A stretch of DNA of 64,000 bases from assembly GCA_013396755.1 (NCBI GenBank), contig VWZF01003613.1:906548-970547 (forward strand), given 5' to 3'. The DNA comes from Sclerurus mexicanus (lineage: Eukaryota; Chordata; Aves; Passeriformes; Furnariidae). The notes under the pieces were generated by a model that saw nothing but the letters and a program-made list of their open reading frames with translations, had not been told where the DNA came from and did no database searches. The translations under genes and the position numbers were made by a program. Positions 38,491 through 49,683 of the stretch are shown piece after piece (position 1 is the first letter of the stretch; the number at the start of each line of letters is the position of its first letter).

Positions 38491-40348
38491 CAGATTGTTT
38501 TCACTGTGTACTCTCTGAGAACAGTGTAATTACTAAGCAAAGGAAAATCTAATAAGTCTAAAAACTGGGCCTTTAGGTGGGTATGCAATTAGCAGATACC
38601 TTTCATAACTGCATTTAAAGCTTTGGCAATAAGCCCAAATAACTTAGTCTACACATATTTCAGAGGCCTTAGATCTTAAAGGAAAACAGATATTTAAATA
38701 TATTTTTCTCTTGACTATAGTTTTGGTGCATAATGCTTCAATACTCTTTCTTCAACTGCATATCTGTTTCTTTTCATAGTGTCCTTATGGAGACCAATTA
38801 TTCTTTAACATCTCCACATAATACTTTGCATATATTCTGCCTACACTTGCTGCTAAAAGGTGACAATTTGTTCATATTGTGATTGTATGTCTTCAGCACT
38901 TATATTTTCTTGTGCTATAGAAGGTCTTTAACTTCAATTCCAAAAAGTCCTCACATAGGAGATGGAATCTCTAATCTGAATGTTTTCCTTAAAGTTTGCT
39001 CTGCTTTGCTTCAGCAGCCCATTGCTGACATCACTGAAGAACTTGGTAGAGAGCAGCAGAATGTTTCCATAAAACAAATACAGAGGTCCTTTTTATCATC
39101 TCTATCACTGACTCCTCTAGTGAGTTTGAAAATTTCATGGAAATAGGTGAATAAATGTGAAAAGAATTCCACTGGTAGTTATGTTTAGCAGCATATTTCC
39201 AAACTCTTCTTTCACCCTTCATGCTTTTGCTGATAAAATGTTAGGCAACAACAGTCTCTTCAGTGACAGCTTCTTCTAATTCAGCTTCATATCTTTATGT
39301 TGCATTTATGGAGAAGGATCCATGCTAGAGACTTGCTTTTCTTGGGAAGCCATTTAAACCAACTCCCTCTTTTTCATTTTCCCCCTGCTCCCACTTCAAA
39401 TGTCAGTAGTTGAGGTAACAGGAAAGGAGTTTCCTCCTTTGTTTACTGTTCATTCTCATCTTCAACCAAATCAAAATGCTGATGTCTCTAAGAGTAACCA
39501 TATGCAGTTATCACTTCTCCAGAGGGTAAACAGTTCACTGCACTACTGGGTTTTGGGCAAGCTTTTAGTGTTGCATTAACCTAGTCTGAAATAAAATGCT
39601 TGAGTTTCCCTGAAAAGAATTCAGTGTAAAAAAAACAATAAATTAAAAATCAAACTAGCATTTGATAGCAGCAATGTTTAAACTAGCTTAAATGATTCTT
39701 GTCCTTTGATAGATATCCCTCTGCTGGATAACCACCAAGAGAACTCAATCCAAAATGTGACATGGCTGGAAAATTACCAAAGTGAGAAAGTTGTATCTCT
39801 GCTGGATCAGCTCCTCGATCTGGTTCATTGTGCAGCTGCTAGAGGGGAGAGAGGATGGTGGTGCAAGGAGCAAGCACCTTGGACAGAGATTGTCCCCATT
39901 AGCAGTGCTATTGGAGGAATAATGCTGTTAAAGAAGTGTATGTTTCTCTAGAAAACATTTTTTAATCACAACCTTGGGATGAAACCTCTCCATACACCAC
40001 AAACTGACAGCCACCCTTGTACCAAAACTGTGATGTCTGTAGGTGCCTCTAGATTTTGTGAGACAAAAGAAGAATTACTTGTGGGGATAATTAGTTTGGG
40101 AGTGAACTGACTCGGCTGGCAGAGCCTTTGAGTTCAGTGGATTTGTTGCCCAAATAATTACTTTGGAGGAATTATAAAGCTGGTTTGAGGAAGTCAAATA
40201 GCTTCCAGCCATAATGAACTGATGAAAAGTGAAGTTCTTTTCTGTGGTAAACATCCTAAAAGTACATTGGTATAAAGGAATAGTTTCTTGTTAAATCATG
40301 ACATCGGTAACAGATTTTTCTGAAAAGTGTAATAAGGTACAAGTTGGT
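38491..40348. other. Gene-free stretch
   Basis: Nothing firmly identifiable. The frame at 39706-39951 (81 codons) follows an acceptor-like TTGTCCTTTGATAG and is slightly GC-richer than its surroundings, but its protein matches no family I know, and no partner exon or donor is apparent. Confidence 0.5.
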
Positions 40349-40488
40349 CATAACTAGAATGATAATGACAATCTTATCATTGTCTAAAACACTACTCAGA
40401 GATTTTTATAGCATCAGGGTGATTTGGCTTTCCAAATATTTAATTTTGCATATTTATCTAAAAATCTTGTCACTGAGGCAGGTTTGCT
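40349..40488 (+). repeat. 140-bp direct duplication, copy 1
   Basis: This block, from CATAACTAGAATGATAATGA to CACTGAGGCAGGTTTGCT, recurs without a single difference at 41782-41921, exactly 1,433 bp downstream in the same orientation. It is followed immediately by a T-rich run and a TA microsatellite. The content matches no repeat family I know and codes for nothing. Perfect identity means a very recent duplication or a local assembly error. Confidence 0.97.
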
Positions 40489-40524
40489 TTTGTTTTTTTT
40501 TCTTTTTAAAGTTCAGTAATAAGG

Positions 40525-40544
40525 TTATATATATATATATATAA
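40525..40544. repeat. (TA)n microsatellite
   Basis: About nine TA units just downstream of copy 1 of the 140-bp duplication. Such runs are fragile and hard to assemble, which is relevant to judging that duplication. Confidence 0.9.
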
Positions 40545-41781
40545 CTTCAGTGGTCCTTTTAGTATATTTAAGGAAAAACAGATTGCCCTTTCTTTCATGT
40601 CTTCTGTTGGGCTAACTACTGTGTTTTGTAGTCAAGTGAACAATGATTTTTCAGACTAGACCTGTACAGAGAACACTTTGTTAAACATCAAATAATTTTT
40701 GCTGGGCACTACAGTTCTTTTAAGGATAATTTCTGGGAAGTAGCATCAGACAATTGTATTAAAATATGGTTCTAAAATAATTGTATCCACAAAAATTACT
40801 TTTTTCCACTGGATAGTAGAGTACACACATCTACTAGGAGTATAATGGGGTGGGGTGATCTTGCAAGAATTTTTAACTTTCTAGTGACTAAAATTAGTGG
40901 CAGATAATACAGATGTTACTGTAGCCAATGCATTGTCTTTGGTCTTAGTATAATCGGAAATATGAAAAAAGAAAAGTCAGTATTTCATCCACAATGAAGT
41001 CTGGCCTTGAGGATTCCCAGAGAATAGCTTTGAAAGCACAAGTGACAATTTTTAAATGCAATGTACATAAAATTGCTTCTTATGGAGGAACAGTAACACC
41101 GTCTATGGGAATGTGTCATCACTGACTGCTCTCTCATGATGCTTTGACAAACACTTCTATGAGTCTACAGGTTTGTTTATTTGTTTCTTCATATTCTTTG
41201 ATGGAGACAACAGTCTCCAAATTCTGTCAGCTTTCTCTGATTGCCCACATGAAGTCAGAAACTCTGGGGACCTTTGCCAATACTCCATGTTTTGAAGCAC
41301 CTAGTACACAGGGTTTCTGTGTGTATGAGTTCTCAGGGCTGGATGGTAGGCTTTCTTCTCTTTTCAGTGATGCAGATAAAGTGAAATACTGGAGAGAAAA
41401 AAAAGTATTTTTCTTTCCAAAGTGAAATATTTGAAATTACTCTCCTTTTGCATAAAACAAATAAAAGATAACATAGGGCACTTAAAGTAAGAAAGTAGTT
41501 GATTAGATTCAGATTCCCTTCTGGTATTTTTTTTTTTAATCTGTAAAACTTCTAACAGTTCTAGGACCAAAGGAAGTGGTGTTGCAAATAGAGTAAAATT
41601 ATTGCTTCTAGGAATAAGGAGGAAGGGTACACCTAGGTATACCTAAAGGTCTAAGATTTATAAGTTAAGACCTCTGGTCAGACTCTGACTTGCCTTTGCA
41701 TCAGAAGCAGATTTCAGGGAATGAGAATCAAAAGACATGGTCACTGAATTAATTCTTCACATTCACAGAACCAAAAATGGC

Positions 41782-41921
41782 CATAACTAGAATGATAATG
41801 ACAATCTTATCATTGTCTAAAACACTACTCAGAGATTTTTATAGCATCAGGGTGATTTGGCTTTCCAAATATTTAATTTTGCATATTTATCTAAAAATCT
41901 TGTCACTGAGGCAGGTTTGCT
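41782..41921 (+). repeat. 140-bp direct duplication, copy 2
   Basis: Identical over all 140 bases to 40349-40488. The flanks diverge at once on the right (AATAATACC here against TTTGTTTTT at copy 1). On the left only T-G-G before the mismatched base agrees, so the boundaries are sharp. No target-site duplication, poly-A tail or terminal inverted repeat is seen. Confidence 0.97.
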
Positions 41922-44900
41922 AATAATACCAGACTCATTTAGGTAACAATCTAGTCCACCCAGAAACATTAAGGAAATTCATTTGTCATACTTGCACTAG
42001 TGCAGTTTAATATTAGTAATTTGGTAATAGAAGAAGAGACTCTTCCATGAGACAGCCTTTATCTGGCACTGAACTCATATTCATGCCAAAGTTCCCGTCT
42101 GCAAATGCAATGATACCTCAATTTCTTTGTAGAAATGCAATTAATAGCAGCATTTCTTAACATCTAAGGTTTAAGCAAGATTTATCCCTAACAGACTGGC
42201 TGCTTGTTAGTGTTTTCTAACATCTTAAAATTTATGACTTCTGAATTATTATTATTTTCTTATTTTTTTTTAAGTGTAATATGCATACTTTTATATTTTT
42301 TTGGTATGACATATTCACTTGCTGAATTTTTAAATTATTTTCAGTAGAGTGCTTTAAAATCCTTATTTCTTTAACAGGATCTGGTTCCTCGAGCTCTATT
42401 AGCTCTCAGCACATATTTGTGAATTAAGAGAGTACTCAAAAACAGGAGTCTGCCAAGTAATAGAGAAGATACTGAAAATCTAAGGTGGTCCTTTCTTTAT
42501 TGTTCCTACTGCAGCTGCTCCACTGCATTTAAACTATTTTTTAAAAGTGTTTCCTGAAACAAGATTATGTTTTATACAATATTTTCAGTCATAGTCCATG
42601 GACAGTATTTCTAAGATCTTATGTTTCTGTAGTGGCATCTTTCCCCCTGACCTGCCTCCCATCTGCAGGACTAAAGCAAGTTTCCAATGAAAAAAAAGTA
42701 TGGCATACTGCTCTAGTGTTACATGAAATTGGCTGGCTATACTGGGCCCAATTCTTATCAGATCTTCATACTTTTCTAATGAGATAATAAGTCTTCAAAA
42801 TAGAAATAAAGTAGGATCAACTAAAGTCCAATAGAAAAAAAAGCTGTTGCATTCATTATGTAAGTCAGTAATGAGGGATCTCAAGCATACCAAAAACCCT
42901 GAGCCATGTGGTTCCTCTTTCCCAGTGGTAATAGATTGATTTACCTAATACCAGTTCCATTCCTCTAAGAGAAACACCAATAAGAGAATTCAATAGAAGT
43001 CCTGTGAAGAGAATAGTAGATCCATCAGTTAACACAGAAACCCAGCACGCATACAGTTTTGCTCTCAGTTTTGTAATGTTTCATTTAGATATCCACTAAT
43101 GTCTTATTCGTCTTGTAAAGAAATAATTCTTCCTTGGTTTTGATTCAAGGTATAAAGATATGCCCTGGTAAGAGCAGGAAACCTGTGTTGTATTACAGTC
43201 CTTTCCATATCAAAGTTATTTAAGGGATAGCTGAATGGCAGCAGAGAGCAAATGGGACATGATGTCTTTCTTCTGTGAAGTTTTACCTGTAGCTTTTCAG
43301 CATGAAGCACTAAAAAATGCCAGCTTTTTTTTTTTTTAAAATAATGTCTAAAACATTTAATCCTGGATACTCTGTCATCCAATCTGAAATCAGGTACCTA
43401 GCAGTAGGACCTAGTGAACTAGGAAGGAATCTCCTCATTCCATCACAGAAAAGCCAAATCATTAATTTAAAATTAATCTTTTGCTAGGAATTAACCTTTT
43501 GTTCTATCTGGAATTCATTACCCAATGCACCCAGCTTTCTCCTGGACATGGCCAAAGAGCATAAATTTTTTGCACACAGAACAGGGAAACAGATATAGAG
43601 GGATATGAAGTGTTCTGCAACTTCATGAGCTAAATACTGTCTTATAGAACACTTTCCTTATGAGAGAATTCCCATGATTCATTTCTTAAGCAACAACTTA
43701 TGTTTGATTACAAACAATTTTTGGAAGAATTTTTTTTTTTTTATTACTGTAGGTCTTGGAATTTGAGCTAATAAAGTATTTATCACTTATTGCTGAAAAT
43801 TAAGGCAATGGATACCTCCACTAAATAAGATGAGCACAGCAGAAAAGCAGAGAAGCAAGTTAATGTGTCTGTATTCTGTGAAGGATCTGGATGATGAACG
43901 CCAAGTGTTTGTGGGAGCAACCCAAAGAACAATTTGTTTAAAAAAAAAGTGTTTGAATAGTTATGTACCAAATCAATACTGTTCATATTGTGCATCACAT
44001 GAGGCTGAATGAAATAATAATGTAGTTCATAAAGACTATCTTGTACTGTGTATGCATAAAGATTCTGAAGGAAAATTACACAAACAACCTTAGAACAGAA
44101 ATTCTCTGAATTTTGGTTGCTTAACTTAGAAACCTTAATGTATTTACTAGAGAAAGGGAATTCAGGCAGTGGTATCATTTGGACTAAGGAACTAGGAGGA
44201 CAGGATACAGACAAGACTTGTTTTACTTACTTGTTTTACTCTAAGTCAAACTCATTGAAACTCTATCCAAAGTTGAGAATCACACTCGCATCCTGACTCA
44301 AAAATAATCATCTTCAAAATAAGAGCAAAATGTGATAAAAAGCATAGGATTTAAGCTTTAAATAAAAGAATATGCATGGACAGAAGGATTAATAAGCAAA
44401 GGAAATGTCATTCTAGAGTTTGTGAGGTAAAGAGCAAGATGTTAAAATGTGTAAGACAGCAGAAGCTGAGCCAAGTTAGACAGAAGAAAGGAACTGAAAA
44501 CAAAGAACAAAAGATCCTTTAGCATTATAAATAAAATTAGGGTACGGAAAAAAGGGAGACTACTCTGCATTTGGAAAGGGTAGGGATAAATGGAAGGATG
44601 TCCCACCACTAAAACAATACTTTGTTTCTATTTTTAATAAGTGATATAATTTACAGGTGAGAATGGTAAAGGGAGATGGCTACATGAAATAAAAAGATTG
44701 AAATTACTGTGTTTATGGGGGAAATAAACTCTAAATTTCATGTTCTTTCCAGGGTTCTGAGAGGACTAGCATATGAAATTGCAAGATTGGTAACAAGTTA
44801 TTTAAAAATAAATGTAGCCACTGTTAACATAATAACAAAAGTAAGATTTGTTTTTATAAAGGATAAAAGATATGCTGAGTTTTTAAAGAGGTTTGACAAA

Positions 44901-46917
44901 TGTATGCAGTTGCCTTTGTTTTTTTCAATAAGTCAAATGTAGCAGGTATAATATATCTCAACCTGAGTAGGCTCATATTGTGCTCTGTGAAAAATTATTG
45001 GCTGTTGTAGGCAGAAGAACTTGTTAGAGTGGAAACTATGTTGAGTGATTATGGAAAGAGAGACACTGGGGTGTAAGGAAGCTACTAGTGCTAGTCCTGA
45101 AGACATTAGCTAAATATATTAAAATGTAAGTGTATTGAGTAATCAGTCTGGGCTGTAATTGCAGTGAAATGGCCTTGAACAGAGAGAGTTACCAATTTGT
45201 GCCTTTGGGGGTTAATAACAACATTCAAAAGTCATCAGTAGAGGAGGAGAGATATTTTGCATTAGTTAATCCTAAAATGACTGTAACCCACAGTGGGATA
45301 CAACAATAGGAAGGATAAACTCAGTCATCCAATTTATTATGCAAAGGTTTTCAGTAAAGATGAGGAATTAACTTCATAGTTATCCAGAGTACTCTTCCAG
45401 AATACTGTGCATGGATCTGATCATCCATGTTCTAGAAACTTACAATTCAACTAAAAATTCAAAGTGAGGAGAACTGGGTGATCAAAAGATGTAGAGTTAG
45501 CATTTGACAATAAACTAGAGGAGCTGGCCTTGTGTGAATAGTGAAATAAGAACTGGAAGAAATGTTGATTCTATTTCAAAATGTGTGATGAAAACAAGCC
45601 CTAAGGAGAGAAAAGAATTATTTACACTAAAGAACAGTCTTGATGCAAGCATGTAGAGCACAGCAATGTTCTAGAACAAAGAAAATATATAAAAAAAAAA
45701 ATTAAAATGTGACAATTTGTGAGTAGCTATGATTGCCTGCAATAGCAGCTGAATAGGCTGAGTGATTATTTTCCAGCCCTACGCTCCTTATTTAGTTTGT
45801 ATACTCAACACGTAGTCATGAAATACTTTTGATATTGATTCAGCTTTTCTTGAATAACAGATACAAGGACTGTGACAACACTAAAATAGAAATAGTGATA
45901 GACATGTTACAATTGATCTACTTCTTATGATCAGAATTTCCTGTTAATTGAAACAACAAAACAATGTCAGAACAGATTCTCTACAATCCTTCAACTGACC
46001 CTACATCAAAAACCTGTCAAAATTTTCTAAAAAGGACAATTACTGTATTATATTTGTATGTGTTGATTTAGGAATCATGAGTCTTCTCCCTATGGTTCCT
46101 CAGTGTCACAGCTGCAACATTTTATTTTTCATAGTGATGATTTATTTCTTTTCCAGACTTCAAAACATTTCCATCTTACTGAAAGCTTTTGGTTTGCTTG
46201 TTGGTGAATCAGTCCATATAGTTTTAGGGAACTTCACTGGATATTTTTCACCCCTACTAATAGCATATTTATGGTTAAACATCCTCCTAATTCTAAATAA
46301 ATATTTGTGATTATCTTTCAATTCACCAGCCCTCAGGAGACCTGGTGTACAGTTATTAAAATGAGATATTCTTTTTGGAGTCCATGTTAAACAACTTACA
46401 TTGCTATGGAAAGAAAATTTTATAATAAAATTTTACACACAACTTCAACATAAATTCTCACCTCGTTTGTCTAGCAGTTCTCATAGATAAATAAATTAAT
46501 GTGCACATAACACCTTTAAAGTATTTCTGAGAAGTAGATGCAAGCATTAAAGAGCAAATCTCATCTGTAGGAGAGTGGTTATTTGGTTGTATGACCACAG
46601 AGGGAATAAATTGTGTACTCTAAATAAGACACTGCATACAAATAGGCAACTAGTAAAAGCTTGTAACTTAGGAGGTGGGTCATAGTGAGTTATAAAGGGC
46701 TGAGAAGATAATAGGGCAAATTCAAGGAGAGTAATCCTGAGGAGGTTAATCCTTCAGACACTTCAAGAAGTAACACCTTTTACAGTTCACATACTGTGCA
46801 TTTGAGCCTTCTCTTTTAACAGGTGAAAAATATTGACTTGAACGAGTTATTCTTTGCTAAACAACATAGGAGCAATTTGGCCTTGATGAAAAGAATTTCT
46901 TGGGTAAGGATAGACAG
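41922..46917. other. Gene-free, AT-rich stretch
   Basis: Nothing recognised beyond short poly-A and poly-T runs. The longest frame is 143 codons on the - strand at 43783-44214. It has no domain or plausible promoter and is regarded as random. Confidence 0.6.
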
Positions 46918-46977
46918 GTTTGGGCCAGATCATCTCCTGAAGCCCTTTCCGACTGAAATATTTTTCAGAGTCTTTGA
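46918..46977 (+). mobile_element. Degenerate CR1 3'-end fragment
   Basis: TTTGGGCCAGATCATCTCCTG and AAGCCCTTTCCGACTG, then TTTTTCAGAGTCTTTG, follow the CR1 3' end, which reads approximately GGGCCAGATGATCTCCTGAGGTCCCTTCCAACC and ends in ATTCTGTG units. It is heavily mutated. Only the last 60 bases or so can be recognised. Confidence 0.65.
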
Positions 46978-47344
46978 AGGTATGAGATATGCACCTATGT
47001 AAGGTTTAAGTATTTTCTTGATGTTTTTCATGTCTTTTCAAGTTTTACAAAACTTTTTTATATTTGCAAATAAAAAAAAGAATCTTTCTAGTTAATTTTC
47101 ATTCATGTGCAGAACAAACTGTGTATGTATAAAGTGCCACCAATGTCAGTAGGACCTTTAGAAACTTCAGTCTGTAAAAAACCTGCATTTCTGGGGAATA
47201 TAGAGTAGATAGATAGAAAAGATATAAGGATTTTTAAAATTATTTCTTTAGGAATGGACCTACGTTATCTGGACTGACAATCTTATTATTGAACATATAA
47301 ATTTGACAACCCAACTGCCATGAATCAACACATTGACCAGAGAT

Positions 47345-47541
47345 GATGTGCGTGTCCCATCCCTGGAAATGTTGAAGGCCAGGTTGGATGGGATTTTGAG
47401 CAACCAGGTCTAGTAGAAGCTGCTCCTGTCCATGGCAGGGGAGTTGGAATTAGGGACATAGGGATCCCTAGGAGGGGAGGGAAGGAAGAGGGAAGGGATC
47501 TTTAAAGTCTCTTTCAAACCAAACTATTCGATGTTTCTGTA
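47345..47541 (+). mobile_element. CR1 3'-end fragment, split by a purine-rich insertion
   Basis: This is the classic CR1 3' region: CATCCCTGGAAATGTTGAAG, GCCAGGTTGGATGGGATTTTGAG, CAACCAGGTCTAGTAGAAG, TGTCCATGGCAGGGGAGTTGG, then GATCTTTAAAGTCTCTTTC and AAACCAAACTATTCGATG. CR1 is the dominant LINE of birds and other sauropsids, which anchors the taxonomic call. Most insertions are 5'-truncated like this one. A segment of about 43 bp (47454-47496) absent from the consensus interrupts it. There is no coding capacity. Confidence 0.92.
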
Positions 47542-49637
47542 TCAGTACTTTGAGGAGCACACAAGCAAATTTCAAATCTACCCCAGGAATAACCTACTGA
47601 AAAGTCTCCACAAGTTTCCCATAGAAGTGTAAAGTGAGATGTATGTGTCAGACCTTAACAAGAGGAGGTACAGGTCTTTTCCTGCAAAGGCTCTGTCTAC
47701 CTTTTTTTCCCTAAAGATTAAAGTTAATAAGACATTTTCTGCCTTTCTATGTTGATGTGGGGTATAAATGCAAAACCAATCTATTAGTGGTAAGCAATTC
47801 TGCAATAGCTTCATGTTTGAAGAAGTATTACTTTCTCTAAATTGTAACACAACAGAAAACTTGATGGGTCAAGACAATGAAAAGTTCTATCAAGAATAAG
47901 AATTTTTTCTGCCTGGAATTGAATATGGTGTTTATGCCATGCAGAGAGAGACAAAGAAGTTCTGGATTTTAGAAACACTTGAAACCCCTGTCCTGTTGCA
48001 GAAGCTCTCTTGTGTTTATGTTAATGTGGGTCATGCAAAAGGAAAAAGATGTAACAATTTCCAAGGACTTAGCCTTATAAGTAAGAAATGATGGTCTTCC
48101 AGAAGGTGTGACATGGCATATGACATAACTTTGTCTTTATGTCTCTCACTAATGGAAGCACTGGTTCAGATTTTACCTCAGGCCTCACTGCCTGCCCTGA
48201 TAAGACTACCTGAATGTCACAGCATTCTGTGATTTACAGCAGTTATACTATTGTCTCCTCTTGTCTCCTCATCTGCTGCTGTTCACGAATTGTGTCCTTG
48301 TCTTTTGCCTACCAGCTGTACTTTGCTAATCAGCTCTGCTTTTGTGAACCTCTGTGGAAAGTCACCAACACTTGCAGGTTTTTCGTGAGATCTTACCATG
48401 ACACAGGGAGAATTTTCTCATCTTTCATGCTTGTAATCTCCAGTTCTTCAAGGAGAGAGTGTGATGTGGTGGAAGAAGTATAGACCATGATCCAAAATAC
48501 ATTCCCATAAAAAGGAAAACTTAAGGTTGGTGTATTTTCTTCTCCACTGAATATTCAGTCTCTCTTTAGTTTCCTGATACAGGTGGCTGCCATTTGTAGA
48601 GCTATCAATTTCTTTGCCCTTTTTAAAGCAGCTATTATTTATGCCAGTCCCTGCTTATCATCCTCTTTATTCGTTTAGACAAGAACAGCTACAAAACATT
48701 TTAAACAGCTTGAGATAAAGGTTAAGCTTAAAGTTCACATGTTATCATGCACAGCTTCAAAATAATGGGTTAAATCTGCTCCAACACAATGTTCCCAAAT
48801 TATGCCTTTAATGTGCATTTAATTTGTGCCACTCTTTCAGATGTAAGAAATGTGAAAACATGGACCAAGCTAAAAAGCTATGGCCCATAAAGAAAATCAT
48901 CTGCAGTAGCATAAAAGGTAGATGCTGCACTTTTTTTTTTCACTAGTCTTCATATGCACAATCATACAGAACAGAAAAACACACCCTTTTTCAAATGAAT
49001 TTTATGACTCTTTTCATAATAGTATGTATAAGTGACATATGTCTCACTAAAGAAATGTGATTGTTGGAAGGTCTGCATTTATTTTTTAAGTAATTTTAGA
49101 CATTCTTGCATTAGAATTATTGGTAGGCTCAGAGCCCTAGTTACTAACAATAAATTATCACTACATGTCTTAGTATTGAAATAGATTACTTAGCCACTCA
49201 CCATTTGCCACGGGATGCTCTCCAGATGTGTTGCATCTGAATTTCTCTGAATTTTCACTTGAGTACTATGAAGTTAATCTGTTGTTTAGCACACCAAAAG
49301 AATCATTAAATATCTACTAAACATTATACCAGTTTGCAGTGCTCTGGTGTAGGGATTTTTTTATTCTCTTTCTTCCCTCTCTCCATTCCACTGATCTTCA
49401 ACAATACTCCACTGTTGCAATGCTGTTCTTTTTCCTCCTTCAAAGTATAATTTTATGCTAATCCTTGAGCTGTTGAAGAGGGCATTAGCTTTCAGCTCAT
49501 TTTCTGCTTTGTTGTGCTAGGAAAACTTTGTTACTTACAACCTAGCACTGCCTGAACTTTCCACAAACATTACCTATTACTTCCATAGTTGAAACATTTT
49601 TTTTACAGTTTGATAGAGATTACAAGATAAGGATGCA

Positions 49638-49683
49638 TGGTCCTTCTGTCTACTGCATATTGGTCTTTCTGTCTACTGTATAT
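49638..49683 (+). repeat. 23-bp tandem duplication
   Basis: TGGTCCTTCTGTCTACTGCATAT (49638-49660) is followed directly by a second copy (49661-49683) that differs at two positions, both C to T. Confidence 0.92.

Noticed and set aside
40349..40560. Retroposition as the origin of the 140-bp duplication
   Set aside because: The T-rich run lies at what would be the 5' end of a - strand insert rather than its 3' end, and no target-site duplications flank either copy.
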